A stretch of 26,748 bases of DNA from Clostridiales bacterium (GCA_902363045.1 CABIYX010000014.1:46626-73373), one strand, 5' to 3'; numbered from the stretch's first letter, positions 15,109-24,024 are shown. The notes: generated from the letters alone by a model not told the origin. Numbers and translations: made by a program.

Positions 15109-16230
15109 TTACCCCAGGTACATAAACAGGTCGCACTTGAGCATACCATTATATAGCTTGCGCTTCTTGTCTGCCTTCTTCCCAAAGGTGCGCTCAAACT
15201 CCGTGTGGGAGGACAGCAGATACAGCTTCCAGGTCTCCGGGAACTTGGCCCACGCCTTTCCGAAGGAACGGTACAGCTCCTCCGCCTCCCGGCGCTCCAT
15301 GATCCGCTCGCCGTAGGGGGGATTGGTGACGATCCGGCCGTACATCCCGCCCCAGTGGAAGGTGCGGGCGTCCGCCGCTTCAAATTTTACGATGTCATCC
15401 ACCTCGGCCAGCTCCGCGTTGCGCCGGGCCAGTTCCACCGCCTCCGGGTCCAGGTCGCCCCCCCAGATCTCATAGTCCCCGTCGAACTCCTTGTCCATGG
15501 CCTCGTCTGCTGCCCGGAGCCACAGCTCCCGCTCCACACAGGCCCACTTCTGGGCGGAAAAGCTCCGGTTCAGGCCGGGGGCCCGGTTTTTGGCGATGAG
15601 AGCGGCCTCGATGGGGATGGTGCCCGAGCCGCAGAAGGGGTCGCACAGGGGATCCCGGCCCCGGTACCGGGACAACAGCACCATAGCGGCAGCCAGGGTC
15701 TCCCGCAGGGGGGCGGCCACACCCTGGGCGCGATAGCCCCGCTTGTGAAGGCCGGCCCCGGAGGTATCCAGCATCAGCATGGCGGTGTCCTTCATAATAG
15801 AGAACTGGATCTGATAGAGGGCCCCGGTCTCCGGCAGGGTGTTCAGCCCATACCGGGCTCCCAGGCGGGCAGCCACCGCCTTTTTCACGATGGCCTGACA
15901 GGCGGGGACGGAGTGGAGGGTAGAGTTCAGGCTGTGTCCCTTTACCGGGAACTGGCCGTCCCGGGGGATGAACCGCTCCCAGGGCAGCTTTCTGGTCCCC
16001 TCAAAGAGGGCGTCGAAGTCCCCGGCGGGGAAGGTCCCCAGCACCAGCAGCACCCGCTCCCCAGTGCGCAGGTTCACATTCAGCCTCGGGATGTCCCCCA
16101 GTGTCCCGCCGCAGAGGACGCGGCCGTTCTCCGCCCGCACCTGGGGCAGGTCCAAACGGCGCAGCTCATCGGCGGCCAGGCTCTCCAGGCCGAACAGAGT
16201 CGGGATGGCAAAGGTCAATATTTCATTCAT
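15109..16230 (-). CDS. THUMP-domain class I RNA methyltransferase (RlmL/YpsC-like)
   Basis: A 373-residue AdoMet-dependent methyltransferase of the family that includes the E. coli RlmL N-terminal half and Bacillus YpsC, which modify guanine N2 in 23S rRNA. Residues 1-150 form a ferredoxin-like plus THUMP RNA-binding region (TFAIPTLFGLESLAADELRR). The Rossmann domain has the AdoMet loop DPFCGSGTIPIEAA from residue 197 and the catalytic NPPYGERI at 303. The ATG at 16230 is chosen for GGGGAGG 9 bases upstream; a TTG 39 bases earlier is in frame but has no such site. It is transcribed from its own promoter at 16318-16346 and ends in a terminator before groES. Confidence 0.92.
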   Translation of the reverse strand: MNEILTFAIPTLFGLESLAADELRRLDLPQVRAENGRVLCGGTLGDIPRLNVNLRTGERVLLVLGTFPAGDFDALFEGTRKLPWERFIPRDGQFPVKGHSLNSTLHSVPACQAIVKKAVAARLGARYGLNTLPETGALYQIQFSIMKDTAMLMLDTSGAGLHKRGYRAQGVAAPLRETLAAAMVLLSRYRGRDPLCDPFCGSGTIPIEAALIAKNRAPGLNRSFSAQKWACVERELWLRAADEAMDKEFDGDYEIWGGDLDPEAVELARRNAELAEVDDIVKFEAADARTFHWGGMYGRIVTNPPYGERIMERREAEELYRSFGKAWAKFPETWKLYLLSSHTEFERTFGKKADKKRKLYNGMLKCDLFMYLG

Positions 16231-16317
16231 GCGGAAAAACCTCCCCGGCCGCCGGCTGTCCTTGTCCAATGGTCCCGCGTCCGGTTCCCGGGCGGGGCTG
16301 CGGCCCTTGTCAGAACC

Positions 16318-16346
16318 AGTATATCGGAACCGGCCGGATTTCGCAA
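16318..16346 (-). promoter_or_regulatory. Methyltransferase promoter
   Basis: TTGCGA (16341-16346), 17 bases, TATACT (16318-16323) on the minus strand. The leader would be about 80 bases. Confidence 0.65.
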
Positions 16347-16481
16347 CACCTTCCGCCCATACCGGCCCCGTGCGGGCGCAAAAAAACGCGCGCGGAGGAG
16401 CGCGGATGCGTGAGGACCAGCCCGAGCGGGCGCGGCAGGTGCAGATTGACGAATTTTACCGAAAACAGTCCCATGCCAGTG

Positions 16482-16510
16482 TGGAAAATTCCAGCCGCCT
16501 GTGGTATGAT
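16482..16510 (+). promoter_or_regulatory. Candidate nfeD-SPFH promoter
   Basis: TGGAAA (16482-16487), 17 bases, TATGAT (16505-16510). It faces away from the methyltransferase promoter. The remaining sequence of the 407-base divergent gap (16231-16637) shows no gene. Confidence 0.5.
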
Positions 16511-16637
16511 AATGCCACAGCCAAACAGGCGGGACACACGGCCGTGACAAGCTCCGGAGCTCACCGCGCTGGGCTGAGCAGCCCCGATCCCTTCCACCAC
16601 AACCGGATCGATCCGTCGATCCAGAAAGGAGCCACCT

Positions 16638-17087
16638 ATGCACCCCATCACCTGGCTGATCATCCTGGTCCTGTTCGGGATCGGCGAGGCGGTCACTGTG
16701 GGGCTCACGTCCATCTGGTTCGCGCTGGGCGCCCTGGGGGCGCTGATCGTCAGCCAGCTGGGCCTGGGCTTCTGGCCCCAGATCACTACCTTCATCGTCC
16801 TCTCCGCCCTGTCCATGCTGCTGGTCCGCCCCTTCGCCAAGAAGTTCCTGCGGCCCGGCTACTCCGCCACCAACGCCGACCGGATCATCGGCGCCACCGG
16901 CCTGGTCACGGAGGAGATCGACAACCTGGCCGGTCACGGCCTGGTGAACATCGCCGGACAGGTATGGAGCGCCCGCAGCACCGAAGAGGGCGCTGTGATC
17001 CCAGCGGGCCAGGAGGTCCGCATCGTCCAGATCCAGGGCGTCAAGGTCCTGGTGGAGCCGGTCCAGGCCGGCGGTCCCCAGCGCTGA
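16638..17087 (+). CDS. NfeD family membrane protein
   Basis: A 149-residue short NfeD protein. Two to three hydrophobic segments occupy residues 4-70 (ITWLIILVLFGIGEAVTVGL, then ITTFIVLSALSMLL), followed by a soluble OB-fold domain at 85-145 (IIGATGLVTEEIDNLAGHGLV...VRIVQIQGVKVLVEP). NfeD proteins pair with SPFH/stomatin proteins, and here the SPFH gene follows after 81 bases. Inferred role in organising membrane microdomains. AAAGGAG precedes the ATG. Confidence 0.9.
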   Translation: MHPITWLIILVLFGIGEAVTVGLTSIWFALGALGALIVSQLGLGFWPQITTFIVLSALSMLLVRPFAKKFLRPGYSATNADRIIGATGLVTEEIDNLAGHGLVNIAGQVWSARSTEEGAVIPAGQEVRIVQIQGVKVLVEPVQAGGPQR

Positions 17088-17168
17088 CCCGCCTCTTTCC
17101 CCTGCGTGCCCCCATATTCCGCGATCCCCGTGATCCCACCGTCATACGACAGAACAGGAGGAATAACT

Positions 17169-18131
17169 ATGCTGGAACACATTATGAGTATGATCATCCC
17201 CGTCATCCTGATCCTGCTGGTCCTGGCCGTTCTGGCCGCCAATATCCGGGTGGTCCCCCAGTCCCGCGCCTTTGTCATCGAGCGCCTGGGCGCTTTCCAG
17301 GGCGTGTGGGGCGTGGGCCTGCACTTCAAGATCCCGTTCATTGAGCGGATCGCCAAGAACATCTCCCTGAAGGAGCAGGTGGTGGACTTTCCGCCCCAGC
17401 CCGTGATCACCAAGGACAATGTCACCATGCAGATCGACACTGTGATCTACTTCCAGATCACCGACCCCAAGCTGTACACCTACGGCGTGGAGAACCCCAT
17501 GTCCGCCATTGAGAACCTCACCGCCACCACCCTGCGCAACATCATCGGCGATCTGGAGCTGGACCAGTCCCTCACCAGCCGGGACCACATCAACGGCCAG
17601 ATGCGCTCCATCCTGGACGAGGCCACCGACAGCTGGGGCATCAAGGTCAACCGGGTGGAACTGAAGAACATCATGCCGCCCCGGGACATCCAGGAGTCCA
17701 TGGAGAAGCAGATGCGGGCCGAGCGCGAGCGCCGTGAGGCCATCCTCCAGGCTGAGGGCCAGAAGCAGTCCCAGATCCTGGTGGCCGAGGGCGAGAAGCA
17801 GTCCGCCATTCTGCGGGCCGATGCCGCCAAGCAGGCGGCCATCCTCCAGGCCGAGGGCGCCAAGCAGGCCAAGATCCTGGAGGCTGAGGCCGAGGCCGAG
17901 GCCATTATGAAGGTACAGCAGGCCACCGCCGACGCCATCAAGCTCATCAACGAGTCCGACCCCGGCGACGGCGTCATCAAAATCAAGGCCCTGGAGGCCT
18001 TCACCGCCGCCGCCAACGGCAAGGCCACCAAGATCATCATCCCCAGCGAGATCCAGGGGCTGGCCGGGCTGGCCGCCTCCGCCAAGACCATCTTCGATAC
18101 CGAGGACCCCAAGACCATCTCCAAGCAGTAA
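17169..18131 (+). CDS. SPFH/Band 7 (stomatin-like, QmcA-type) membrane protein
   Basis: A 320-residue protein. One N-terminal membrane segment (residues 6-24) is followed by the SPFH domain (28-190: VVPQSRAFVIERLGAF...NRVELKNIMPPRDIQESMEKQM). Next comes a coiled coil of five hendecads starting near residue 192 (ILQAEGQKQSQ, ILVAEGEKQSA, ILRADAAKQAA, ILQAEGAKQAK, ILEAEAEAEAI), then a short C-terminal domain. Such proteins oligomerise into ring-like membrane scaffolds and work with NfeD. The ATG at 17169 has AGGAGG 7 bases upstream; a longer reading has no ribosome site. Probably co-transcribed with nfeD and ended by the terminator at 18147. Confidence 0.93.
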   Translation: MLEHIMSMIIPVILILLVLAVLAANIRVVPQSRAFVIERLGAFQGVWGVGLHFKIPFIERIAKNISLKEQVVDFPPQPVITKDNVTMQIDTVIYFQITDPKLYTYGVENPMSAIENLTATTLRNIIGDLELDQSLTSRDHINGQMRSILDEATDSWGIKVNRVELKNIMPPRDIQESMEKQMRAERERREAILQAEGQKQSQILVAEGEKQSAILRADAAKQAAILQAEGAKQAKILEAEAEAEAIMKVQQATADAIKLINESDPGDGVIKIKALEAFTAAANGKATKIIIPSEIQGLAGLAASAKTIFDTEDPKTISKQ

Positions 18132-18146
18132 CCTCTAACTGTACCC

Positions 18147-18179
18147 AACAGGGCCGCCCCGCATGAGGCGGCCCTGTTT
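18147..18179 (+). terminator. Terminator after the SPFH gene
   Basis: AACAGGGCCGCC and GGCGGCCCTGTT form a perfect 12-bp stem with an 8-base loop, followed by T. The next gene's ribosome site begins only about 10 bases later. Confidence 0.8.
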
Positions 18180-18198
18180 CAAATCCGGGAGGTGTACC

Positions 18199-19296
18199 AT
18201 GAACCAGAAACAGAGGAAGCGACGGCTGTCCCTGCTGGCCGCCCTGCTCCTCCTCCCCGTCCTGGCCGCCTGCGGCCCCGGTCGTGCTGAGTCCTGTTAC
18301 GGCCGGGTGACGGAGGTACAGCGGGCCCCCGACGGCTCCCTGTCCGCCCTGGTCCTGGACACCGGCGATGAGGCGCGGACGTGCGTTCTGCTCACCCCGG
18401 AGACCCATGTGGCCTCCACGGTGGAGGACCTTCTCTCTGAAGAGGCGTTCCTGGCGGATCCCCCTATGGGTGTCGAGGTCTCCGTCCTCTTTTCCGAGGA
18501 TCCCCCGCCCCAGACCGTCACCGGCAAGGACGGGACCCGGTACTCCGCCCAAACAGCAGATTTCCTGTGGGTGGAGGACGCCCGGTATCCGGAGGACCTC
18601 ACCCTGTCCGACGGAACGGCGCTGGAGGTGTGGGCCACCGGCACTCAGGAGAACCAATACCGGCTGTCCGATGGGACGGTGCTGCTCCAGGAGTTCCCGC
18701 CCCAAACTGATTTCTCCAACGATTACGTCGGGAATATCCCGCTCAGTGAACTGCCCCCCGCCCTGCCGGACGGCCTCCGGCGCTATTATCAGGACCGCGG
18801 TCCCCTCTATGACCTGACAGAAGAACTGGAACGGGCCGATCGGGCCTTCTGTCAGGACCCGGAGCGCTTCCAGCGCTTCCGGGTGGAACAGCGGGTCTCC
18901 TGGTCCGCCTCCGCTCCCGGCGCACACTACTTCCTCACCACCCTGTCCCGCACACCGGAGCCGAGGCTTCTGGAGGAGATCCAGTGGACCGACGCCTTTG
19001 ACCCCATGACCGGGGCGCACATCCCCACAGAGGAGCTGTTCTCCGCCGGACGGGACCAGGTGATTGACGCCCTCCTGGCCCAGATGAAGGGGGTGGAAGC
19101 TCCCCTGGCCCAGGAGCTCCGGGACGCCTTCCAGTTCTCCTACCTGTGCTTTTGGCCCGATCACCTGTCCGTGTGGTTCCCCGCCGGGAGCCTGCCCAGC
19201 CAGGAGCACTCCTGGGGCTGGAGCTTCGGCTACGATGCCCTCTCCGGGGTCCTCCGGCCCTGGGCTGTTCCGGTGGAGGAGCCTCCTGAACTTTAA
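18199..19296 (+). CDS. Secreted lipoprotein of unknown function
   Basis: A 365-residue protein. The lipoprotein signal MNQKQRKRRLSLLAALLLLP ends in the lipobox LAAC, so it is anchored outside the membrane. Residues 30-160 are beta-rich (YGRVTEVQRAPDGSLSALVL). The C-terminal ~130 residues (HYFLTTLSRTPEPRLLEEIQ...FSYLCFWPDHLSVWFPAG) faintly recall the DUF3298/RsiV-type extracellular domain, but the match is weak. The ATG is chosen for GGGAGG. There is no promoter between the SPFH terminator and this gene, so expression may depend on read-through. Confidence 0.75.
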   Translation: MNQKQRKRRLSLLAALLLLPVLAACGPGRAESCYGRVTEVQRAPDGSLSALVLDTGDEARTCVLLTPETHVASTVEDLLSEEAFLADPPMGVEVSVLFSEDPPPQTVTGKDGTRYSAQTADFLWVEDARYPEDLTLSDGTALEVWATGTQENQYRLSDGTVLLQEFPPQTDFSNDYVGNIPLSELPPALPDGLRRYYQDRGPLYDLTEELERADRAFCQDPERFQRFRVEQRVSWSASAPGAHYFLTTLSRTPEPRLLEEIQWTDAFDPMTGAHIPTEELFSAGRDQVIDALLAQMKGVEAPLAQELRDAFQFSYLCFWPDHLSVWFPAGSLPSQEHSWGWSFGYDALSGVLRPWAVPVEEPPEL

Positions 19297-19307
19297 GAAA
19301 TCTTAAA

Positions 19308-19336
19308 TTGACTTCCCCCATTTCCCCGCCTACAAT
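19308..19336 (+). promoter_or_regulatory. Promoter of the TraB/GumN-family gene
   Basis: TTGACT (19308-19313), 17 bases, TACAAT (19331-19336). A perfect 9-bp-arm palindrome TTTCCCGCG-C-CGCGGGAAA (19346-19364) lies at about +3 to +22, a possible operator or mRNA hairpin. Confidence 0.75.
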
Positions 19337-19385
19337 GAAATCAGCTTTCCCGCGCCGCGGGAAAATGGGAGAAAGGATGTTGTAC

Positions 19386-20795
19386 ATGAAAAAATTTCTC
19401 AGCCTTCTGCTGGTGCTGGGCCTGCTGGGCAGCTCCCAGGTGGCTCTGGCCGCGGAGGAGAGCCCCGCTCCCCTGCCCGGCTGGTCCCACAGCATACTGG
19501 CCGACGGCTATTCCCTGGGCCTGTTTGGGGACGAGATCAGCGTCCAGCACAGCCAGACTGTAACCATGGAGCAGGTGGAGGCCCTGGCCCGGACGGTGGG
19601 GGACAAGCTGGCCCTGCTGGACCTGGAGCCCCGGCCCGCCAACGGGACCGCCCTGGTGCTGGACACCACCCGGGGCGGCGTGATGAACGCCCTGTATCAG
19701 GAGGCCGCCGCCTACTCCTTCCCCGGTGTGGAGCAGGGAGCCGAGGCCTTTATGACCTCTGTGGGGGCCCTGGCCGGAGACGGCTCCGGCCTGCATCTGG
19801 ACCGGCCCTGCACCGTGCTGGAGGCCGCCGCCATGGCCAACAGCCTGATCCTGAACCTGTATGACCAGCAGGATGCCGGCTCCCTGGGCCTGCTGTGGTG
19901 GGCGGACAACGGCCGCGGCAATGTGCTGTATCTGCTGGGCTCCATCCATACCGACCGGAACAATCTCTATCCCTTCCACAAGCAGCTGCGGGACGTCATC
20001 CTGAACGCGGAGCAGGTCTCCTTCGAGCTGGACTTCAATGACACGGACCAGCTGCTGGAATTTGCCGCCATGCAGACCTATCCCGCCGGAGACAGCCTGG
20101 CCAGCCATATCTCCCCGGCGCTGTACCAGGCAGTGGTGCAGGCCGCCGCGCAGCTGGGGATGGACGAGGGCACAGTCTCCCAGTACAAGCCCTGGGCCCT
20201 GGCCAACGCCTTCTCCTCCCTGGCCACCCTGGATGAGACCAGCGGTGAAAACGCTATGGCCATCGATCTGTATGTGAACGCCAAGGCGGTCAACGCAGGG
20301 ATCCACATCGGCGCGGTGGAGACTTACGCCTTCCAGGGCCAGATCTTCGACACCCTCTCCCCGGAGTACCAGGAGCAGTATCTGGCCGGCGGCCTGCTGC
20401 TGATCCTGGACCCGGACTCCATCAGCCAGGAGACCCGGGACGCCCTCACGGAGGTACTGGGGGAGGACGCCTTCCAGCCCGAGACCCAGGAGGCCATCCA
20501 GGCCCAGATGGATCAGATCGGCGCCATGATGGACAGCTGGAAGGCCCGGGACGCAGCAAAGTTCGACGCGGTCTACGGCAAGGACGTCATTCTGGACAGC
20601 GAAGACGAGTTGAACCGGAAGCTCTTTACCGACCGGGACCCCGGTATGATCCAGTACGCTGCTGACTACCTGAATCAGACAGGCTCCCACACCGGCCTGC
20701 TGGTGGTGGGCGCGGGCCACATGGTGGGGGACACCGGCGTGGTCCAGGGCCTGCGGGACCTGGGCTATACCGTGGAACTGGTTCCCGTCCCCTGA
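19386..20795 (+). CDS. TraB/GumN family secreted protein
   Basis: A 469-residue protein with a signal peptide (MKKFLSLLLVLGLLGSSQVALAAEE). Residues ~30-165 resemble degenerate S-layer-homology segments (ILADGYSLGLFGDE...CTVLEAAAMANSLILNLY). Residues ~175-469 match the TraB/GumN (TIKI-like putative metalloprotease) fold: YLLGSIHTDRNNLYPF with the conserved Gly-His pair, an acidic VSFELDF strand, and the C-terminal GAGHMVGDTGVVQGLRDLGY. The actual reaction in bacteria is unknown. The ATG at 19386 lies 9 bases after AGAAAGG; another ATG at 19377 is possible. It has its own promoter and a strong terminator after it. Confidence 0.85.
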   Translation: MKKFLSLLLVLGLLGSSQVALAAEESPAPLPGWSHSILADGYSLGLFGDEISVQHSQTVTMEQVEALARTVGDKLALLDLEPRPANGTALVLDTTRGGVMNALYQEAAAYSFPGVEQGAEAFMTSVGALAGDGSGLHLDRPCTVLEAAAMANSLILNLYDQQDAGSLGLLWWADNGRGNVLYLLGSIHTDRNNLYPFHKQLRDVILNAEQVSFELDFNDTDQLLEFAAMQTYPAGDSLASHISPALYQAVVQAAAQLGMDEGTVSQYKPWALANAFSSLATLDETSGENAMAIDLYVNAKAVNAGIHIGAVETYAFQGQIFDTLSPEYQEQYLAGGLLLILDPDSISQETRDALTEVLGEDAFQPETQEAIQAQMDQIGAMMDSWKARDAAKFDAVYGKDVILDSEDELNRKLFTDRDPGMIQYAADYLNQTGSHTGLLVVGAGHMVGDTGVVQGLRDLGYTVELVPVP

Positions 20796-20827
20796 GCAGG
20801 ACACGCAGCTGGTCTCCGAACCGCTCT

Positions 20828-20852
20828 GCCCCGGCTTCGGCCGGGGCTTTTT
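20828..20852 (+). terminator. Intrinsic terminator
   Basis: GCCCCGGC-TTCG-GCCGGGGC followed by TTTTT, a stable tetraloop hairpin 33 bases after the TraB/GumN-family gene. Confidence 0.92.
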
Positions 20853-20922
20853 ATGATCTGCTCTGCGGAAACAGGGTTGAGCGGCGGTTAATTTTTTCGC
20901 GGATTTTTTGCGGGAGCGTCTG

Positions 20923-20951
20923 TTGAGAAGTGAACCGATGCCTGTTATGAT
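20923..20951 (+). promoter_or_regulatory. Promoter of the XRE regulator gene
   Basis: TTGAGA (20923-20928), 17 bases, TATGAT (20946-20951), 26 bases before the start codon. Confidence 0.7.
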
Positions 20952-20977
20952 GAAAACAGGAAAAGGAGGGGACTGAT

Positions 20978-22027
20978 ATGATGCTCAATGATGTGATCCG
21001 AACGCGGCGGCAGGCCCTCGGATTGACTCAGGAGGGATTGGCAGAGCGGCTTGGTGTATCTGCTCCGGCAGTCAACAAGTGGGAAAAGGCCATCCATTAC
21101 CCGGATATTACGCTGCTGCCCGCCCTGGCCCGGGTCCTGGGGGTGGATCTGAACACCCTTCTCTCCTTTCAAGAGGACATCACGGAGCGGGAGATCGGCC
21201 TGTTCCTCAACCAGGTATACGAGACAGCAGGGGCGGAGGGGGTGGCGGCGGCCTTCGCCCTGGCCCGGGACAAGCTGCGGGAGTTTCCCAACAGCGACCT
21301 GCTGGCGTACAGTCTGGCAGGACTGCTGGAAGGGCTGGTATTGATGTCCCCGAACGCCGAAGAACAGGGGGCCCGGGATGCCTGGACAGAGGAAATTGAC
21401 GCCCTCTATGAGCGCGGGGCGGCCAGTGCCGACCCCAAGGTACGCGAGTGGGCCTGCACCACTCTGGCCGGGAGATGTATCGGCCGTGGGAATCTGGACC
21501 GGGCCCAGTCCCTGCTGGCACAGCTGTCCGACACGCATCGGGAAAAGCGGACCCTCACCGCCGCCCTGCGGCGGAAGGAAGGCAGGACCGGCGAGGCGTG
21601 GGAGCTGCTGGAGCGGGAACTGATGGACCAGGCCCACAGCATCCAGACCACACTCCTCCACCTGTTGGAACTGGCCCTGGAGGAGGAGGACCAGGGCCGT
21701 GCCCGTATCCTGTCCGATACCGCCTGTCAAGCCGGGGCGATCCTGGGCCTGATGGACTACGCAGCCCTGTCCGCCCCCTTCCAGCTGGCGGCGGCGGAGC
21801 AGGACGGGCCCAAGGCCCTGGAGCTGCTGGCGCGGATGCTCCACAGCTTGGCCCTCCCCTGGGACACAGGCCGCCTCTACCCCCACATCCCGCCTAAAGA
21901 GGGGGAACAGGACAGCCGGCGCACCCTGATCCGGGCCATTTTGGATGAGACTGCCCGTGACCCGGACTGCGCCTTCCTCCGGGCGGAACCCGGCTGGCCG
22001 GAGCTTCTGGCCCGGTATCAGACTTAA
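20978..22027 (+). CDS. XRE regulator with helical-repeat C-terminus
   Basis: A 349-residue protein. Residues 5-62 are a Cro/CI helix-turn-helix (IRTRRQALGLTQEGLAERLG...SAPAVNKWEKAIHYPDITLLP). The remaining ~285 residues are Leu/Ala/Glu-rich helices arranged like TPR repeats (CTTLAGRCIGRGNLDRAQSL, AWELLERELMDQAHSIQ). Such proteins are often one-component regulators responding to a peptide or protein partner; none is identifiable here. AAGGAGGGG precedes the ATG, with a second ATG as the next codon. It may regulate the neighbouring secreted or cell-wall genes. Confidence 0.88.
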   Translation: MMLNDVIRTRRQALGLTQEGLAERLGVSAPAVNKWEKAIHYPDITLLPALARVLGVDLNTLLSFQEDITEREIGLFLNQVYETAGAEGVAAAFALARDKLREFPNSDLLAYSLAGLLEGLVLMSPNAEEQGARDAWTEEIDALYERGAASADPKVREWACTTLAGRCIGRGNLDRAQSLLAQLSDTHREKRTLTAALRRKEGRTGEAWELLERELMDQAHSIQTTLLHLLELALEEEDQGRARILSDTACQAGAILGLMDYAALSAPFQLAAAEQDGPKALELLARMLHSLALPWDTGRLYPHIPPKEGEQDSRRTLIRAILDETARDPDCAFLRAEPGWPELLARYQT

Positions 22028-22145
22028 AATTGACAGAAATTTCGCCGCAAAAAATTCTCCCCGCTCCACATACTGAAGGATAGGACACGCATACCCGATC
22101 TGTCTGCTCCGCGCCTCTGGAACCAGGACGTGAAACGGCGCCGGG

Positions 22146-22913
22146 ATGCGTGATTTTGTGGAAAATGAGGTGGGTTCTTTGCGGGATCATGGTGCGCCCG
22201 GGATCAGCTGGGCCCTGCTGGTGCTGTGCTTCGCGCTGGCCCTCTCCCCCGCTCCCCAGCCGGCCGGGGACCGGACGGCCTCCGGCGGCGCGGAGGTGGA
22301 GATCGAGCCGGAGATGCCGGTGGTGGCCCTCACCTTCGACGACGGGCCCCGGGCGGCCACTACGGGCCGCCTTCTGGACGAGCTGGCCCTGCGGGAGGTG
22401 CCCGCCACCTTCTTTCTGCTGGGACACCGCCTTCAGGGCAATGAGGAGCTGGTCCGCCGCATGGCCCGGGAGGGTCATCAGATCGGCGTCCACACCTTTG
22501 ACCACGTCCCGGTGACTGGCCTGTCCCGCCAGGACTTCGGCCTTCAGGTGGGGGGCGTCCGCGCCCAGCTCCGGGACATCCTGGGGGACGGAGAATTCTG
22601 GCTGCGCCCCCCATACGGCCAGGCAGACGGCAACACCCGGGCCTGGGCGGACAGCCCGATCGTGCTCTGGTCGGTGGATCCGGAGGACTGGAAGGATCAC
22701 GACGTCTCCCGCATCGTTTCCGCCGTGACGGATCAGGTGAAGGACGGGGACATCATCCTCCTGCATGACATCTACCACAGCTCGGTGGACGCCGCCGTCC
22801 AGATCGTGGATGAGCTGCTTCTCCGTGGGTTCTGCTTTGTCACTGTGGAGGATCTGCTGGCGTGGAAGGGGATCTCCCCGGAGCCGGGGACCGTCTACCG
22901 CTCCGGAAGATAA
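22146..22913 (+). CDS. Polysaccharide (peptidoglycan) deacetylase, NodB domain
   Basis: A 255-residue extracytoplasmic deacetylase that removes N-acetyl groups from glycans, probably peptidoglycan. A hydrophobic segment (residues 20-34) anchors or exports it. All NodB motifs are present: TFDDGP (D65, D66), HTFDH (metal ligands H116 and H120), RPPYG at 154, WSVDPEDWK near 176, and ILLHD (H207). The start is uncertain: the ATG at 22146 has no good ribosome site, and a TTG at 22179 after GAGGTGGG would also keep the membrane segment. A perfect -35 TTGACA (22030-22035) lies in the 118-base gap upstream, with only a weak -10. Confidence 0.9.
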   Translation: MRDFVENEVGSLRDHGAPGISWALLVLCFALALSPAPQPAGDRTASGGAEVEIEPEMPVVALTFDDGPRAATTGRLLDELALREVPATFFLLGHRLQGNEELVRRMAREGHQIGVHTFDHVPVTGLSRQDFGLQVGGVRAQLRDILGDGEFWLRPPYGQADGNTRAWADSPIVLWSVDPEDWKDHDVSRIVSAVTDQVKDGDIILLHDIYHSSVDAAVQIVDELLLRGFCFVTVEDLLAWKGISPEPGTVYRSGR

Positions 22914-22920
22914 ATAAAAT

Positions 22921-22955
22921 ACCGCCGCCCTGCCTGGCTTCAGGCGGGGCGGCGG
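22921..22955. terminator. Convergent terminator between deacetylase and LysR genes
   Basis: CCGCCGCCCTGCCTG and CAGGCGGGGCGGCGG pair with one mismatch around a 4-base loop. The T-rich tail (TATTTTATTT) is on the minus strand, so it mainly serves the LysR gene. Confidence 0.75.
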
Positions 22956-22989
22956 AACTTCTTGCGGGAGGGCCTTTGATAAGCTGTGC

Positions 22990-23970
22990 TCACCGGAGCT
23001 GCTCTCCGCTCCCCCGGCGGGGAAGGGGATCGGGGGGCAGCAGGGCCTGCTGGGTCAGCTGGATGAACCGCTCTCCAAAGTGGGAGAGATAGCGGTCCCG
23101 GCGGTAGCCCACCACCAGCTTGCTGATGGTGGAGGGGTCGGTCAGCGGAAACAAGTCCAGCTTCTCGGTGGAAGCCTGGTTGGCCGTGACATGGATGGTC
23201 TTGAGGAACAGCTCCGGACAAATGGTGATGCCGATGCCCGCCTCCGCCATGGCCAGGGTGGTGATGGTATTCTCCGTCTCCAGGATCAGCTTGGGCTTGA
23301 AAAAATGGCGGCTGAAGTACTGGTCCACCGTATTGCGGGTGCGGTTGCCCCGCTTGATGAGGATGAACGGCTGGTGCTGGAACACATCGATGTCCGCGCC
23401 GGAGGCAAATTGGGCCCGCACCTCCTCCGCCCGGTCGCCGAAGAGCTGGTCGGTGAAGATCTTGGGGACCACCAGGATCAGCTCCTCCTCCGTCAGCGGG
23501 ACCACCTCCACCCCCTCCATCATAATGGGCTGGAAGCAGATGATGAGATCCACCCGGCCGTGGGCCAGCTCATCCTCCAAGTGGGTGGAGTTGCCCTCAA
23601 ACAGAGAAAACTCCACCATGGGGAACTCCGCCTGGAATTTCGGTAGTATATCCGGCAGCAGGGCCAGGCCGCAGGTATGGGAGATCCCCAGGCGCAGCAG
23701 TCCCATGTAATGCCGGTTGATGTCCCCCACCTTGGCCAAATACTGGCTGTGGAGGTCCAGGATCTGGGTGGCCGTCTCCACCAGCAGGTCCCCCGCATAG
23801 GTCAGGGACAGCTTGGGCGACCGGGTGAACAGCTTCACATCCAGCTCCTTTTCCATATTGCTGATGTGGTTGCTCAGCGACTGCTGGGAGATGTACAGCC
23901 GCTCCGCGGCCCGTGTGATATTCAGTTCCTCTGCCACAAGCAGGAAATATTTCAAATGGAGAAAGTTCAT
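22990..23970 (-). CDS. LysR-family transcriptional regulator
   Basis: A 326-residue LTTR. Residues 1-60 are the winged HTH (MNFLHLKYFLLVAEELNITR, AAERLYISQQSLSNHISNME). Residues 90-300 are the substrate-binding domain (LRLGISHTCGLALLPDILPK...LAMAEAGIGITICPELFLK). It is transcribed away from the hydroxyacid dehydrogenase gene, the classical arrangement in which the LTTR controls its divergent neighbour; the co-inducer is unknown. The ATG at 23970 lies after GAGGGGG; upstream in-frame extensions carry no domain. Confidence 0.93.
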   Translation of the reverse strand: MNFLHLKYFLLVAEELNITRAAERLYISQQSLSNHISNMEKELDVKLFTRSPKLSLTYAGDLLVETATQILDLHSQYLAKVGDINRHYMGLLRLGISHTCGLALLPDILPKFQAEFPMVEFSLFEGNSTHLEDELAHGRVDLIICFQPIMMEGVEVVPLTEEELILVVPKIFTDQLFGDRAEEVRAQFASGADIDVFQHQPFILIKRGNRTRNTVDQYFSRHFFKPKLILETENTITTLAMAEAGIGITICPELFLKTIHVTANQASTEKLDLFPLTDPSTISKLVVGYRRDRYLSHFGERFIQLTQQALLPPDPLPRRGSGEQLR

Positions 23971-24024
23971 AGCGGGCCCCCTCATGATTTGAATGTTATC
24001 CTTCATTTTAGCTGGGACAGTTCG

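Noticed and set aside
17742..17906. CRISPR-like repeat array
   Set aside because: The repeats are contiguous coding hendecads without spacers. No CRISPR array or cas gene is visible anywhere in the window.
19341..20804. Minus-strand frame of about 490 residues, and similar ones opposite the lipoprotein (18037-19209) and XRE gene (20945-22069)
   Set aside because: Antisense shadows of real genes with promoters, ribosome sites and recognisable domains.
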